A DNA stretch of 8,482 bases from Tannerella sp. (GCA_031261145.1 JAISJX010000216.1:1-8482); one strand, 5' to 3'. Numbered from the stretch's first letter, positions 1 through 6,975 are shown. The notes: generated by a model from the sequence alone, not told the origin. Program-made: numbers and translations.

Positions 1-94
1 GATAAATATAGAAAGCATTACTTTACTATATAAAAGTATGGTTCTATTTATTTGTTTACATTATCGCGTTACTTTTGTAAATCGCATCTAATAC

Positions 95-118
95 AAAAAT
101 ATACGCTAAAAATATACG
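95..118. repeat. 11-bp direct repeat upstream of the regulator promoter, possible operator
   Basis: The word AAAAATATACG occurs at 95-105 and again at 108-118, a 13-bp period, ending 7 bp before the -33 element of the promoter at 126-156. An inverted partial copy (GTATAT) sits at 156-161, next to the likely transcription start. Spaced repeats just upstream of a promoter that drives an XRE-type regulator fit an operator for autoregulation, but that role is inferred. The DNA is very AT-rich, which raises the chance of coincidental repeats. Confidence 0.35.
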
Positions 119-125
119 AAAATAT

Positions 126-156
126 TTTGTCCGTTCAAAAACAATGTTTATATTTG
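126..156 (+). promoter_or_regulatory. Bacteroidota-type promoter for the HTH regulator gene
   Basis: TTTG at 126-129 is followed, after a 19-nt spacer, by TATATTTG at 149-156. This matches the known Bacteroidota primary sigma-factor consensus (TTTG, 19-21 nt, TAnnTTTG). Transcription would start near 161-163, leaving a leader of about 65 nt before the ATG at 228. The leader holds a 9-bp direct repeat (AATGAATAA at 164-172 and 175-183). No well-placed Shine-Dalgarno sequence is seen, as is normal in this phylum. Confidence 0.65.
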
Positions 157-227
157 TATATCGAATGAATAACAAATGAATAAGACAAATTGACAGTTTT
201 TTGGAGCTATATTTATATATTTAGGAT

Positions 228-710
228 ATGAAAGAACGGATTAATCAATTAATGAAAGAGGTCGGATTCACCTCGTCGAAGTTTGCAGAGGAAATCGGGA
301 TTCAACGTGCGGCTATGTCACATATTATGTCTGGCAGGAATAACCCCAGCTTAGATGTGGTAATGAAGATTATCGAACGGTTTCCCGATGTGAATCCCTA
401 TTGGTTGATGTTTGGAAATGACGAGATGAAACAATCCGCCAAAAGCCAACCATCGCTCAATATGACGACGAACAGTGGCAAAGCGCCCGATTTATTCGCA
501 AATACAGCCGGTATTCGGCCCGAAGAGAAAATAATGCCTGTATATCGTAAGGAATTTGAGGATAAAAGAGCGGAAATTACACCTAAACAACCGGTATATG
601 AACCTGTTAAACCAATAAAAGAAGTTCCGCAAAGAAAGATTGATAAAATTTTGATTTTCTATTCGGATAATACGTTTGAATCGTTTAATCCGGAAAAGAA
701 AGGATTGTAG
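228..710 (+). CDS. XRE-family helix-turn-helix transcriptional regulator
   Basis: A 160-residue cytoplasmic DNA-binding protein. Residues 1-66 form a Cro/C1-type HTH domain: the first helix of the motif is near 17-24 (SKFAEEIG) and the recognition helix near 27-35 (RAAMSHIMSG), followed by the loop RNNPSLDVV and a helix ending in NPYWLMFG, all typical of this fold. A polar linker rich in Pro, Lys and Glu (about 67-135) joins it to a short conserved tail, KIDKILIFYSDNTFESFNP, of a kind I recall from single-domain Bacteroidota regulators. No peptidase or ligand domain is visible, so it is not a LexA- or CI-type self-cleaving repressor. It stands alone on the plus strand with its own promoter (126-156) and spaced upstream repeats that could be its operator. 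The target genes are unknown. The ATG at 228 is chosen because it opens the HTH domain directly. Confidence 0.88.
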   Translation: MKERINQLMKEVGFTSSKFAEEIGIQRAAMSHIMSGRNNPSLDVVMKIIERFPDVNPYWLMFGNDEMKQSAKSQPSLNMTTNSGKAPDLFANTAGIRPEEKIMPVYRKEFEDKRAEITPKQPVYEPVKPIKEVPQRKIDKILIFYSDNTFESFNPEKKGL

Positions 711-726
711 GCATCGTTGCTATTTC

Positions 727-777
727 CGGCATCATGCGGGAATACCGAACTTGTGGGCGTTCCCGCTTCTGATGCCG
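727..777. terminator. Long bulged stem-loop between convergent genes, probable terminator
   Basis: Arm CGGCATCA (727-734) pairs with TGATGCCG (770-777), and GCGGGAA (736-742) pairs with TTCCCGC (760-766). This gives about 15 base pairs with one asymmetric bulge (T735 against 767-769) and a 17-nt loop. It starts 16 nt after the regulator's stop codon and lies between convergent genes, so it could end transcripts from either side. Neither side has a run of T after the stem, so it is not a classical intrinsic terminator. It may instead be an RNA 3'-end stabiliser or a dispersed palindromic repeat. Confidence 0.45.
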
Positions 778-877
778 TTACAATTATGTACTAATTGGCA
801 TGTTTACATTTGTATATTACTGATGTATAGAGATATAAACTATTACCATTTGCTTAAAATATATCTTAAAACCAAGA

Positions 878-1273
878 TTATTCATTGATTTCATCGTTAA
901 TCTCATCCAAGAGAGCGAGGCGTTCCAAAGAGAATGTATGGTCATTTTTCTGCAAATATTCCAATAAATCTTTTGCACGGAGTAACCTGTCTATCCGTTG
1001 TTGCCCGGAAAAAAGATAACTTTCTTCTTTCAACGCTTTTGTTGCAATTTCCAAGCGGCGTATTCCTTCACTGTCTTCGTAATCCAACTTATGGCAAAGG
1101 TCGTCGAGGGAGGCGTTCATCAAGCTATCTTTGTCTAACTTCAACGCATCATAAACGGTTTGTATCTGCTCGGGAATCTGACGAGTAGCGCCGCTATTGC
1201 GCTGACTGATAATCCGGGCAATCACTTTACCCAGTTCCTCGATTTGCACCATGATAAAATCTCTTTTCAACAT
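878..1273 (-). CDS. Small helical protein of unknown function
   Basis: A 131-residue protein with no signal peptide, membrane segment or catalytic motif that I can see. The sequence is strongly charged and looks almost wholly alpha-helical, with amphipathic stretches at about 8-24, 34-46, 55-64, 70-90 and 93-110, much like a small helical-repeat fold. The N-terminus (MLKRDFIMVQIEELGKVIAR) recalls a family of uncharacterised proteins that begin with a similar Asp-x-Ile-Met-x-x-Ile-x-x-Leu pattern (possibly DUF6483), but I cannot confirm that. It is the last gene of the minus-strand run and starts 62 nt after the TlpA-like gene's stop. The gap shows no clear promoter (a weak TATCTTTC only), so co-transcription is likely. 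Function unknown. Confidence 0.75.
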   Translation of the reverse strand: MLKRDFIMVQIEELGKVIARIISQRNSGATRQIPEQIQTVYDALKLDKDSLMNASLDDLCHKLDYEDSEGIRRLEIATKALKEESYLFSGQQRIDRLLRAKDLLEYLQKNDHTFSLERLALLDEINDEINE

Positions 1274-1335
1274 AATCCTGTTTTTTATGACACAAACGGA
1301 GAAAGATACGCCTCGCTTCCGTACAGTCCTGTTAA

Positions 1336-1848
1336 TTATTCTTTTAATGCGTTGTCAATGATTCGCTGCATCCGCTTAAATTCATTTTTTTCGTATCCGA
1401 CAGTCGTATAAATCACTTTCCCTGATTTATCGACTAAATAGGATCGCGGAATTGATTGAGTGGCAAACAAACTGAATATATTCCGGTTTTTATCGGGATA
1501 CAAAGGAAACGTGAACCCTTTCTTTTCGTTATACTTAGCTAATTCTGCATCCGAATGTTCGCGGCCAATGACCAGCAACACAAAATCTTTGCGGTCTTTG
1601 AATTTCGGCCAGAGCGTTGCCTCCATATCCGCCAGTTCGAGTTGGCAGGGTGGACACCATGTAGCAAACATATTGATTAAAACCACTTTACCGGCGAAAG
1701 CGGACGAAGGAGTTTGCGCTCCGTCATCCGAGACAATGGTAAATGCGGGCATTGGATTGCCGGTATAGACAAGTCCGTTCGTATCCTGCGCCTTTGCTAA
1801 AAAGGGAAACACAAACAATAAACTGATTAATAAATGTTTTACTTCCAT
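1336..1848 (-). CDS. TlpA-like secreted thioredoxin-fold disulfide oxidoreductase
   Basis: A 170-residue protein with a signal peptide (about residues 1-20, hydrophobic core LLISLLFVFPFLA, cleavage probably after AKA). The mature part is a TlpA/ResA-type thioredoxin domain: the entry region GNPMPAFTIVSDDG (30-43), the redox motif Trp-Cys-Pro-Pro-Cys at 64-68 and the conserved cis-proline at 134 (SIPRSYLVD). Both catalytic cysteines are present. Such proteins reduce or exchange disulfides on exported proteins, for example during cytochrome c maturation or oxidative stress; the substrate here is unknown. It is shorter than many Bacteroidota TlpA proteins, which carry an extra N-terminal domain. 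The ATG lies 3 nt after the iorB stop, with AAAGGG 6 nt upstream, so it should be translated from the iorAB transcript. That pairing is unexpected. There is no lipoprotein cysteine, so it is probably periplasmic. Confidence 0.88.
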   Translation of the reverse strand: MEVKHLLISLLFVFPFLAKAQDTNGLVYTGNPMPAFTIVSDDGAQTPSSAFAGKVVLINMFATWCPPCQLELADMEATLWPKFKDRKDFVLLVIGREHSDAELAKYNEKKGFTFPLYPDKNRNIFSLFATQSIPRSYLVDKSGKVIYTTVGYEKNEFKRMQRIIDNALKE

Positions 1849-1851
1849 TTT

Positions 1852-2439
1852 TTACCCTTTTTGTATGTTTTGAGCAACTTCATAACCCGATTTCAACGCT
1901 TTCAGGTTCATTTCTATTACTTCATCGCCTTTACGTCCGAAAATAGAACGGATACCTTCGACTATTTTTTCGTATTCAATTCCGATAAAAGGAGTTGCGG
2001 CGCCAAGCATCACGATATTAGCGGTACGCAACGAACCTGCTTCCTTAGCGATGGATTCGACCTGGAGAACTACTTTCCGGGGCAACTTCTCTAATTCCGC
2101 CTGAATCTTTTCTATTTCAGGATAATTGGGAATATTGATAAACGGCTCCGCACTTGTTACCAACCATCCATTTTCCTTTAGATAAGGGAGATAGCGCAAA
2201 CTTTCCATCGGTTCGAGGGAAATTATCAAATCCGCCTGTCCCAATGGAATCAGATCGGAAGCTATAGGCTTGTCCGACAGGCGCAAATTGGACTGTACAT
2301 CGCCGCCTCGCTGGCTCATGCCGTGTACTTCGGATTGTTTCATATATAGCCCTTCTTTCAGGGCTGCTTCGCCGATAATGGCTGCAATAGAGAGGATTCC
2401 CTGTCCGCCGACGCCTGACAATATAATATCTGTTTTCAT
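1852..2439 (-). CDS. iorB: Indolepyruvate ferredoxin oxidoreductase, beta (gamma-domain) subunit
   Basis: A 195-residue cytoplasmic protein of the 2-oxoacid:acceptor oxidoreductase gamma-domain family. It starts with the signature GVGGQG (9-14), followed by the conserved block SEVHGMSQRGGDVQSNLR (about 36-53), both typical of IorB and PorC-type subunits. The length is normal for IorB. With IorA it forms the enzyme that oxidatively decarboxylates indolepyruvate and other aryl-pyruvates, made by transamination of Trp, Phe and Tyr, to aryl-acetyl-CoA and CO2 while reducing ferredoxin. It follows iorA with a 1-nt gap and precedes the TlpA-like gene by 3 nt, so translational coupling is likely on both sides. 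The only close alternative would be another 2-oxoacid oxidoreductase gamma subunit; the adjacent IorA makes IorB the better call. Confidence 0.93.
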   Translation of the reverse strand: MKTDIILSGVGGQGILSIAAIIGEAALKEGLYMKQSEVHGMSQRGGDVQSNLRLSDKPIASDLIPLGQADLIISLEPMESLRYLPYLKENGWLVTSAEPFINIPNYPEIEKIQAELEKLPRKVVLQVESIAKEAGSLRTANIVMLGAATPFIGIEYEKIVEGIRSIFGRKGDEVIEMNLKALKSGYEVAQNIQKG

Positions 2440-2440
2440 C

Positions 2441-4033
2441 TTATTTCGCTTTCTTTTTTCTGGTTAATGTTTGGATACATTCACGGCGGGGTATCACCAC
2501 CGATACACCCTTGTATTCGATTTCATCGCGGAAAATCTGTTTGATTTCTTCGTGATTTTTTTTCAGCGGAATAACGACGCGGACATGTTCCGCAGCCACG
2601 CCGATACCCAAACAGATGGATTCGAGGCGACCTGTTCCGGCCGAATCTTGTCCGCCGGTCATCGCTGTTGTCTCGTTATCGGAAATGACTATCATCACAG
2701 GGGTATTTTCGTTTACGCAGTCCAACAGCCCCGTCATTCCCGAATGGGTGAAGGTGGAATCGCCTATCACGGCAACCGAAGGATAAACGCCTGCATCCGT
2801 AGCGCCTTTCGCCATCGTGATGGATGCGCCCATGTCAATGCAACTGTCAATCGCGCGGAACGGAGGCAATGCCCCCAGCGTATAACAGCCTATATCACTG
2901 AATACTTTCGAGTCTTGATACTCTTTCAACACTTCGTTTAACGCCTCAAACACATCCCGGTGCCCGCAGCCCTGGCACAAAGCCGGAGGACGCTGTTCCA
3001 CCACTTCGGGGACGGCGTAATAGGATTGTATCGTTTTTCCAAGGACTTTGCCGACCAGATCGGGCGTGAGTTCGCCGTCCCGCCGGAGTGTCCCGTCAAG
3101 GCGTCCTTTCACTTTCAGCCCTTTACCCAAAAGTCCCTTCAACTGTTCTTCGACCACGGGATAACCTTCTTCAAGCACTAATATCTCGTCACATGTATCC
3201 ACTAATTTTTCTATCTGGCTGACAGGCAACGGATATTGGCATATCTTCAAGACCGGATTCACGAATCCGTCCGGGAAATTCTCGGACAGGTAATTGAACG
3301 CAATGCCGGTAGTGATAATTCCCAGATGTTTGTCCGGAGCATCAAAATATTGATTGTAAACGGACGATTCCGAAGCGGTAATCATGCTTTCCTGTGCAGC
3401 AAGCAATTTTTTGTAACGCTGACGCGCATTGACCGGAAGCAAGATGAAACGTTGTCTTCCGTCAGCCGGGCAATTCACCGGATTTTCTTCTTTTTGCGGA
3501 CGGGTCGCGACTCCTGCACGCGAATGCGCCATGCGAGTGGTGATGCGAAACAGGATCGGATAGCCGAGTTTTTCGGAAAGTTCGAATCCATCGTAAACCA
3601 TGTCATAAGCCTCTTGTTGATTGGACGGCTCCAGCATCGGAATCATTGCAAAATTTCCGTACATACGGTTATCTTGCTCATTTTGGGACGAATGCATTGA
3701 AGGGTCGTCAGCCGTGACGATAATCATGCCTCCCTGAATGCCGCTCATTGCAATATTCATGAAGCAATCCGCTGCAACGTTCAGTCCAACATGTTTCATA
3801 CAGCATAACGAGCGTTTGCCCGCATAGCTCATGCCTAATGCCGCCTCCATCGCAGTCTTTTCGTTGACGCACCAACGACTGTGAATCTTTCGTTCCTTAG
3901 CTGTCGCCGAATTTTGAATGTATTCGGTGATCTCAGTCGAAGGTGTTCCCGGATAAGAGTAAACACCTGATAAACCGGCATCAATAGCTGCTTGGGCAAT
4001 AGCTTCATCGCCCAAAAACACTCTTTTTTTCAT
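2441..4033 (-). CDS. iorA: Indolepyruvate ferredoxin oxidoreductase, alpha subunit, without ferredoxin domain
   Basis: The catalytic, thiamine diphosphate-dependent subunit of aryl-pyruvate oxidation. From the ATG at 4033 it has 530 residues. The N-terminal pyrimidine-binding domain has LGDEAIAQAA and YSYPGTPSTEI (25-35); the C-terminal cofactor domain has CQGCGHR (353-359), SDIGCYTLG (379-387) and the Mg-ThDP motif running from GDSTF (424-428) to DNETTAMTGGQ (452-462). Longer archaeal IorA proteins end in two [4Fe-4S] cluster motifs; this one stops after PRRECIQTL with no CxxCxxC cluster, so electrons must pass to a separate carrier. I recall Bacteroides homologues of about the same length. 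Start choice: in-frame TTG 4057, ATG 4054 and ATG 4033 are all possible. I prefer 4033 because homologues begin near this point and the promoter-like TATTTTTG at 4066-4073 would leave almost no leader for 4054. It heads the run iorA-iorB-tlpA. Confidence 0.93.
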   Translation of the reverse strand: MKKRVFLGDEAIAQAAIDAGLSGVYSYPGTPSTEITEYIQNSATAKERKIHSRWCVNEKTAMEAALGMSYAGKRSLCCMKHVGLNVAADCFMNIAMSGIQGGMIIVTADDPSMHSSQNEQDNRMYGNFAMIPMLEPSNQQEAYDMVYDGFELSEKLGYPILFRITTRMAHSRAGVATRPQKEENPVNCPADGRQRFILLPVNARQRYKKLLAAQESMITASESSVYNQYFDAPDKHLGIITTGIAFNYLSENFPDGFVNPVLKICQYPLPVSQIEKLVDTCDEILVLEEGYPVVEEQLKGLLGKGLKVKGRLDGTLRRDGELTPDLVGKVLGKTIQSYYAVPEVVEQRPPALCQGCGHRDVFEALNEVLKEYQDSKVFSDIGCYTLGALPPFRAIDSCIDMGASITMAKGATDAGVYPSVAVIGDSTFTHSGMTGLLDCVNENTPVMIVISDNETTAMTGGQDSAGTGRLESICLGIGVAAEHVRVVIPLKKNHEEIKQIFRDEIEYKGVSVVIPRRECIQTLTRKKKAK

Positions 4034-4065
4034 TTGTTTGGGTTTTAATTTCATCAATTCGGGAG

Positions 4066-4073
4066 CAAAAATA
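4066..4073 (-). promoter_or_regulatory. iorA: Promoter-like -7 element for iorA
   Basis: Read on the minus strand, this is TATTTTTG, an exact match to the Bacteroidota TAnnTTTG element. Transcription would begin near 4060, giving a leader of about 27 nt to the ATG at 4033. I see no TTTG 19-21 nt upstream, so support rests on the -7 match and on its position just ahead of the first gene of the run. Confidence 0.4.
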
Positions 4074-4180
4074 CAAGATAAAAATGAATTTTCCCATTTT
4101 TTTCCTCCCTAATGTTATTTTAAACTTTTCTTGAATTTTACGATATTCAACAAATCGGGCAATTGTATTTCCATTTGTTC

Positions 4181-4197
4181 ATTCTCAATTCTCAATT
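4181..4197. repeat. Short tandem repeat in the mltG-iorA gap
   Basis: TTCTCAA is repeated exactly at 4182-4188 and 4189-4195 with partial copies at the edges; on the minus strand it reads as repeated TTGAGAA. It begins next to the mltG stop codon, so it would lie in the mltG 3' untranslated region. Runs of this kind (ATTGAGAATTGAG) are, as I recall, common between genes in Bacteroidota, which suggests slippage or a dispersed low-complexity repeat. No function is implied. Confidence 0.4.
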
Positions 4198-4199
4198 AT

Positions 4200-5240
4200 T
4201 CAACGTATTCCCAGACGGTTTAATTCCGCCCGGTAGCGATTTGCGTTCTTATTGTGTTCGGTCAGGGTCACAGCGAAGTTATGCCGCCCGGAAAAATCCT
4301 CTTTGGCGCACATATATATATAGTTGTGACTTTTATAATTGAGCACGGCGTCCAAACTCTGAATGGAAGGGACGCGCAACGGGCCGGGAGGCAGACCTTC
4401 ATGGAGATACGTGTTATAGGGCGACTCGTATTCAAGGTGTTCCTTCAAAATCCGTTGCAAGGCAAAATTTCCGATTGCATATTTAACGGTCGGGTCGGCC
4501 TGCAAGGGTATTCCACGGTGAAGGCGGTTGATATAAAGTCCGGCGATGACCGGATATTCGTCTAAAACAGCCGATTCTTCTTCGACAATCGACGCTAAAA
4601 TCGCCACTTCAACGGACGAAAGCCCGATTTTATCCGCTTTTTTGCGTCGCGCTTCCGTCCAAAAACTGTTATATTCGTGTTGCATCCGCTGCATCAACTT
4701 TTCGGCGGAAATCGTCCAATAGACTTCGTACGTATTTGGAATAAACATTGCTTTAACCGTATAAGTTTCAAAGTCCAATGATTTACAATAGTCGGCATCA
4801 TTCATCAATTCCGACAGTTCATCGCTGTTGAGCATCAGTTGATCGGCCAAACGGTCGGCCAACTCGCCTTTTTCGCGGATATTGTTGAATGTGATATGGA
4901 CAGGTTCCTGATTTCCCCGGCGTAAGTTCTCTAATAAATCATGATTACTCATTCCCGGACGAACGGCGTAACGACCGGTTTTCATCTTCTCAGGATACTT
5001 TAAAAAAACAGCTATTTGTTTGAATGAATTTATATTACGGCATGCGGCCGAATCTTTCAATTGCAGGCATAAACGGTTAAAATCTTTATCAGGATAGATA
5101 TACACATAACATGTCTGCCGCGGTGTAAAATTGGGCGCGAGCAAAAAATATACAATGATTCCGCCTCCTGCAAGAAGGAGGAAAAACAGGATTATAAACG
5201 AGGTTAATACCGTACGTTTAAGTGATTTAGAATTACTCAT
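4200..5240 (-). CDS. mltG: Endolytic peptidoglycan transglycosylase MltG (YceG-like)
   Basis: A 346-residue inner-membrane lytic transglycosylase that cuts nascent glycan strands internally and is thought to set strand length by ending polymerisation. A short basic N-terminus (MSNSKSLKR) precedes one membrane segment (about 10-36: long Leu/Ile/Phe run with a Gly triplet), placing the rest in the periplasm. A LysM-like region (about 45-110) leads into the YceG catalytic domain: FIPNTYEVYW (about 166-175), the motif ILASIVEEES (214-223) with the expected catalytic glutamate near 220, then INRL, LQADPTVKYA and LPPGPLRVPS close to the C-terminus, all hallmark MltG blocks. The length is normal. 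The ATG at 5240 is chosen over an upstream in-frame TTG (5246) that adds only two residues. It lies 53 nt after the C69 dipeptidase stop, with a -7 element between them, so it may be transcribed with that gene, alone, or both. Confidence 0.95.
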   Translation of the reverse strand: MSNSKSLKRTVLTSFIILFFLLLAGGGIIVYFLLAPNFTPRQTCYVYIYPDKDFNRLCLQLKDSAACRNINSFKQIAVFLKYPEKMKTGRYAVRPGMSNHDLLENLRRGNQEPVHITFNNIREKGELADRLADQLMLNSDELSELMNDADYCKSLDFETYTVKAMFIPNTYEVYWTISAEKLMQRMQHEYNSFWTEARRKKADKIGLSSVEVAILASIVEEESAVLDEYPVIAGLYINRLHRGIPLQADPTVKYAIGNFALQRILKEHLEYESPYNTYLHEGLPPGPLRVPSIQSLDAVLNYKSHNYIYMCAKEDFSGRHNFAVTLTEHNKNANRYRAELNRLGIR

Positions 5241-5267
5241 AAACAAATCAGAATCTTAAAATATCCA

Positions 5268-5275
5268 CAAAAGTA
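5268..5275 (-). promoter_or_regulatory. mltG: Promoter-like -7 element for mltG
   Basis: Minus-strand reading TACTTTTG fits the Bacteroidota TAnnTTTG element. It lies 27 nt before the mltG ATG, which would give a leader of about 20 nt. A TTTG exists upstream at 5308-5311, but the 32-nt spacing is far from the usual 19-21. This is a tentative internal promoter that would let mltG be expressed apart from the dipeptidase. Confidence 0.35.
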
Positions 5276-5293
5276 CTACCTTTTTTTTAAATA

Positions 5294-6844
5294 TTAAAAT
5301 CCTCTTGCAAACATACGCCAAAATTCATCGCCCATCTCTTTCCAACGGAGTATGGCGGCTCCGGCAAAGTCGGCGGTGTAACCGGTCAGGTAATCTTTGG
5401 CGGCAACTTCACCTTTGGTTTCCAATAATTTGGCGTAAATACGCTCAACGGATGGCAATTCCAACTGGCCTTTTTCGTCGAAATGTGCGATAGACGCATT
5501 CATCATATCCTTGGTCAGTCCCCAGCGGACGGTAGCTAATTTATTGGTACGCCGGAAGTTCCAAATGACGGCGTCATCCCTGTAACGCTGCTGGCCGCAG
5601 ATGCCAAAGCAAGCCGGGAGTTTCGTGGCGCCGCAGAAAACGGGGATGCGCGGGCTTTGTCCCGGATTGTCAAATGTGAGCCATGTCACTCCACCGACAG
5701 CGTCGGGCAACCAGTCGCGCAACTGGATGACCGTTGAGTAGGAACATTGCGGAACAGCCACTAAGCGATAGCGGGTTACCGTATTTTCTTTAATATCGTT
5801 CAGCATTTTAATCATATCGACGGTCATCCAAGGGTTGGCTGACGGGCTATTATTCAGGTTTTGAGTCATATCCCATTGCGTCCCTTCGTACGTCTGGCGA
5901 AGCAATGCCATCACATCCGTAGCGGCGACCGGTTTCTCCGGTTTCACGCTGAAAGGCAGTTCTTCCGCATCGTAAGAGAGGTTTAACGACGGAGCCAAAT
6001 GGGATAAAATGAAAAATTCGCGGATATTAAATGCTTTATTTACGCCACCGTAGGCTTTCCAGAAGCAGAACGGCGCTTTTCCGTCCCAATAGCCCAGTTT
6101 TTTAGCTACATCAAAGACATTTGCCGAAGCGAGGCAGTTTTTCGTGTCTTTCGGGTCGAGCGAAGAGATACGCGGGATATTGGCGGATACGCCTACATGG
6201 TCGTCCGGAATACGAATCGCAGCCCATACGCCGCCAATCCGGCCGGGGCCTTCGCCGAATACTTCAAAATGCCAGACTTCTTTGGTGTCCGCAACCGTCA
6301 AACATTCGCCCTCGTCGGCATATCCGTATTCAGCAATCAGTTCGCCCATCAGGAGAATGGCCTCCCGTGCGGTCGAACAACGTTCAAGCGCAATACGTTC
6401 CAGTTCTTCGATCATAAACATCCCTTTCCGGTTGACCAGTTCATTGCGTCCGGTAATAGTGGTTTCGCCAATGCCTAATTGTTTTTCGTTCAGACATGGG
6501 TATGAGGTATTTAGAAACTGGTATGTGGAACGTACCTGCGGAATAGTTCCTTTCACGATCCACTTGCTCCGGTCGGCAATAAATTCGGTGTGCATAAGTC
6601 CGTCATAGATAGCGGTTACGGTATCCCGTTCGTACTGTTTGGCGGGTACGATTTCCATCCATGTACGGTAATTTCCGTCGCATGTATGGCTCGTAATCAC
6701 CGAACCATCCGGGGAAGCCTTTTTCCCAACCATAATACTGGTGCAACTCTCCGGCGTATTCACCGGTTCGCTATACTCAATCTCTTGCGCCCTGACTGTG
6801 AAGCATAAACTCACAGCCACCATAAAAATCGAAAATCTTTTCAT
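5294..6844 (-). CDS. Secreted C69-family dipeptidase
   Basis: A 516-residue N-terminal-nucleophile hydrolase of peptidase family C69 (PepD-like), which cleaves dipeptides. A signal peptide covers about residues 1-19 (MKRFSIFMVAVSLCFTVRA), followed by a 14-residue spacer and then Cys34 in SCTSIMVGKKASPDGSVI. In this family the enzyme activates itself by cleaving just before the cysteine, which becomes the new N-terminus and the nucleophile. Other family blocks are GETTITGRNE, ADTKEVWHFEVFGEGPGRIGGVWAA and VSANIPRI, where substrate-pocket and structural residues lie. The length fits the longer, exported Bacteroidota members. With the signal peptide it should act in the periplasm or outside the cell, probably in peptide scavenging. 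It is the gene just upstream of mltG on the same strand. The leader is about 130 nt if the element at 6976-6983 is the promoter. The exact substrate cannot be told from sequence. Confidence 0.93.
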   Translation of the reverse strand: MKRFSIFMVAVSLCFTVRAQEIEYSEPVNTPESCTSIMVGKKASPDGSVITSHTCDGNYRTWMEIVPAKQYERDTVTAIYDGLMHTEFIADRSKWIVKGTIPQVRSTYQFLNTSYPCLNEKQLGIGETTITGRNELVNRKGMFMIEELERIALERCSTAREAILLMGELIAEYGYADEGECLTVADTKEVWHFEVFGEGPGRIGGVWAAIRIPDDHVGVSANIPRISSLDPKDTKNCLASANVFDVAKKLGYWDGKAPFCFWKAYGGVNKAFNIREFFILSHLAPSLNLSYDAEELPFSVKPEKPVAATDVMALLRQTYEGTQWDMTQNLNNSPSANPWMTVDMIKMLNDIKENTVTRYRLVAVPQCSYSTVIQLRDWLPDAVGGVTWLTFDNPGQSPRIPVFCGATKLPACFGICGQQRYRDDAVIWNFRRTNKLATVRWGLTKDMMNASIAHFDEKGQLELPSVERIYAKLLETKGEVAAKDYLTGYTADFAGAAILRWKEMGDEFWRMFARGF

Positions 6845-6975
6845 TATTAAATGTTTAAATCGTTAATACTTTTCCGTTACTCCTCCACTTACGCCAACCG
6901 TCCCCGGATAATCCTATCAATAAACGTTTTATTTAAAAATGGCATCCTTATCCGTTCTCCAACTTAAATGATTTG

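Noticed and set aside
55..81. Inverted repeat TTTACA-N15-TGTAAA overlapping a TACTTTTG (70-77)
   Set aside because: The arms are only 6 bp in very AT-rich DNA, and the nearest TTTG (51-54) is spaced 15 nt, outside the promoter consensus. The promoter at 126-156 is a better fit.
676..888. 70-codon plus-strand open frame overlapping the regulator's end
   Set aside because: It overlaps the HTH gene in another frame and runs through the stem-loop and AT-rich spacer; its composition is not protein-like.
3236..3700. 154-codon plus-strand open frame opposite iorA
   Set aside because: It is antisense to a strongly conserved coding region and has no domain or promoter of its own.
6889..6945. 18-codon minus-strand frame in the C69 dipeptidase leader, preceded by a GGA-rich stretch
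   Set aside because: Too short, with no recognisable sequence and no conservation evidence; such frames are common by chance.
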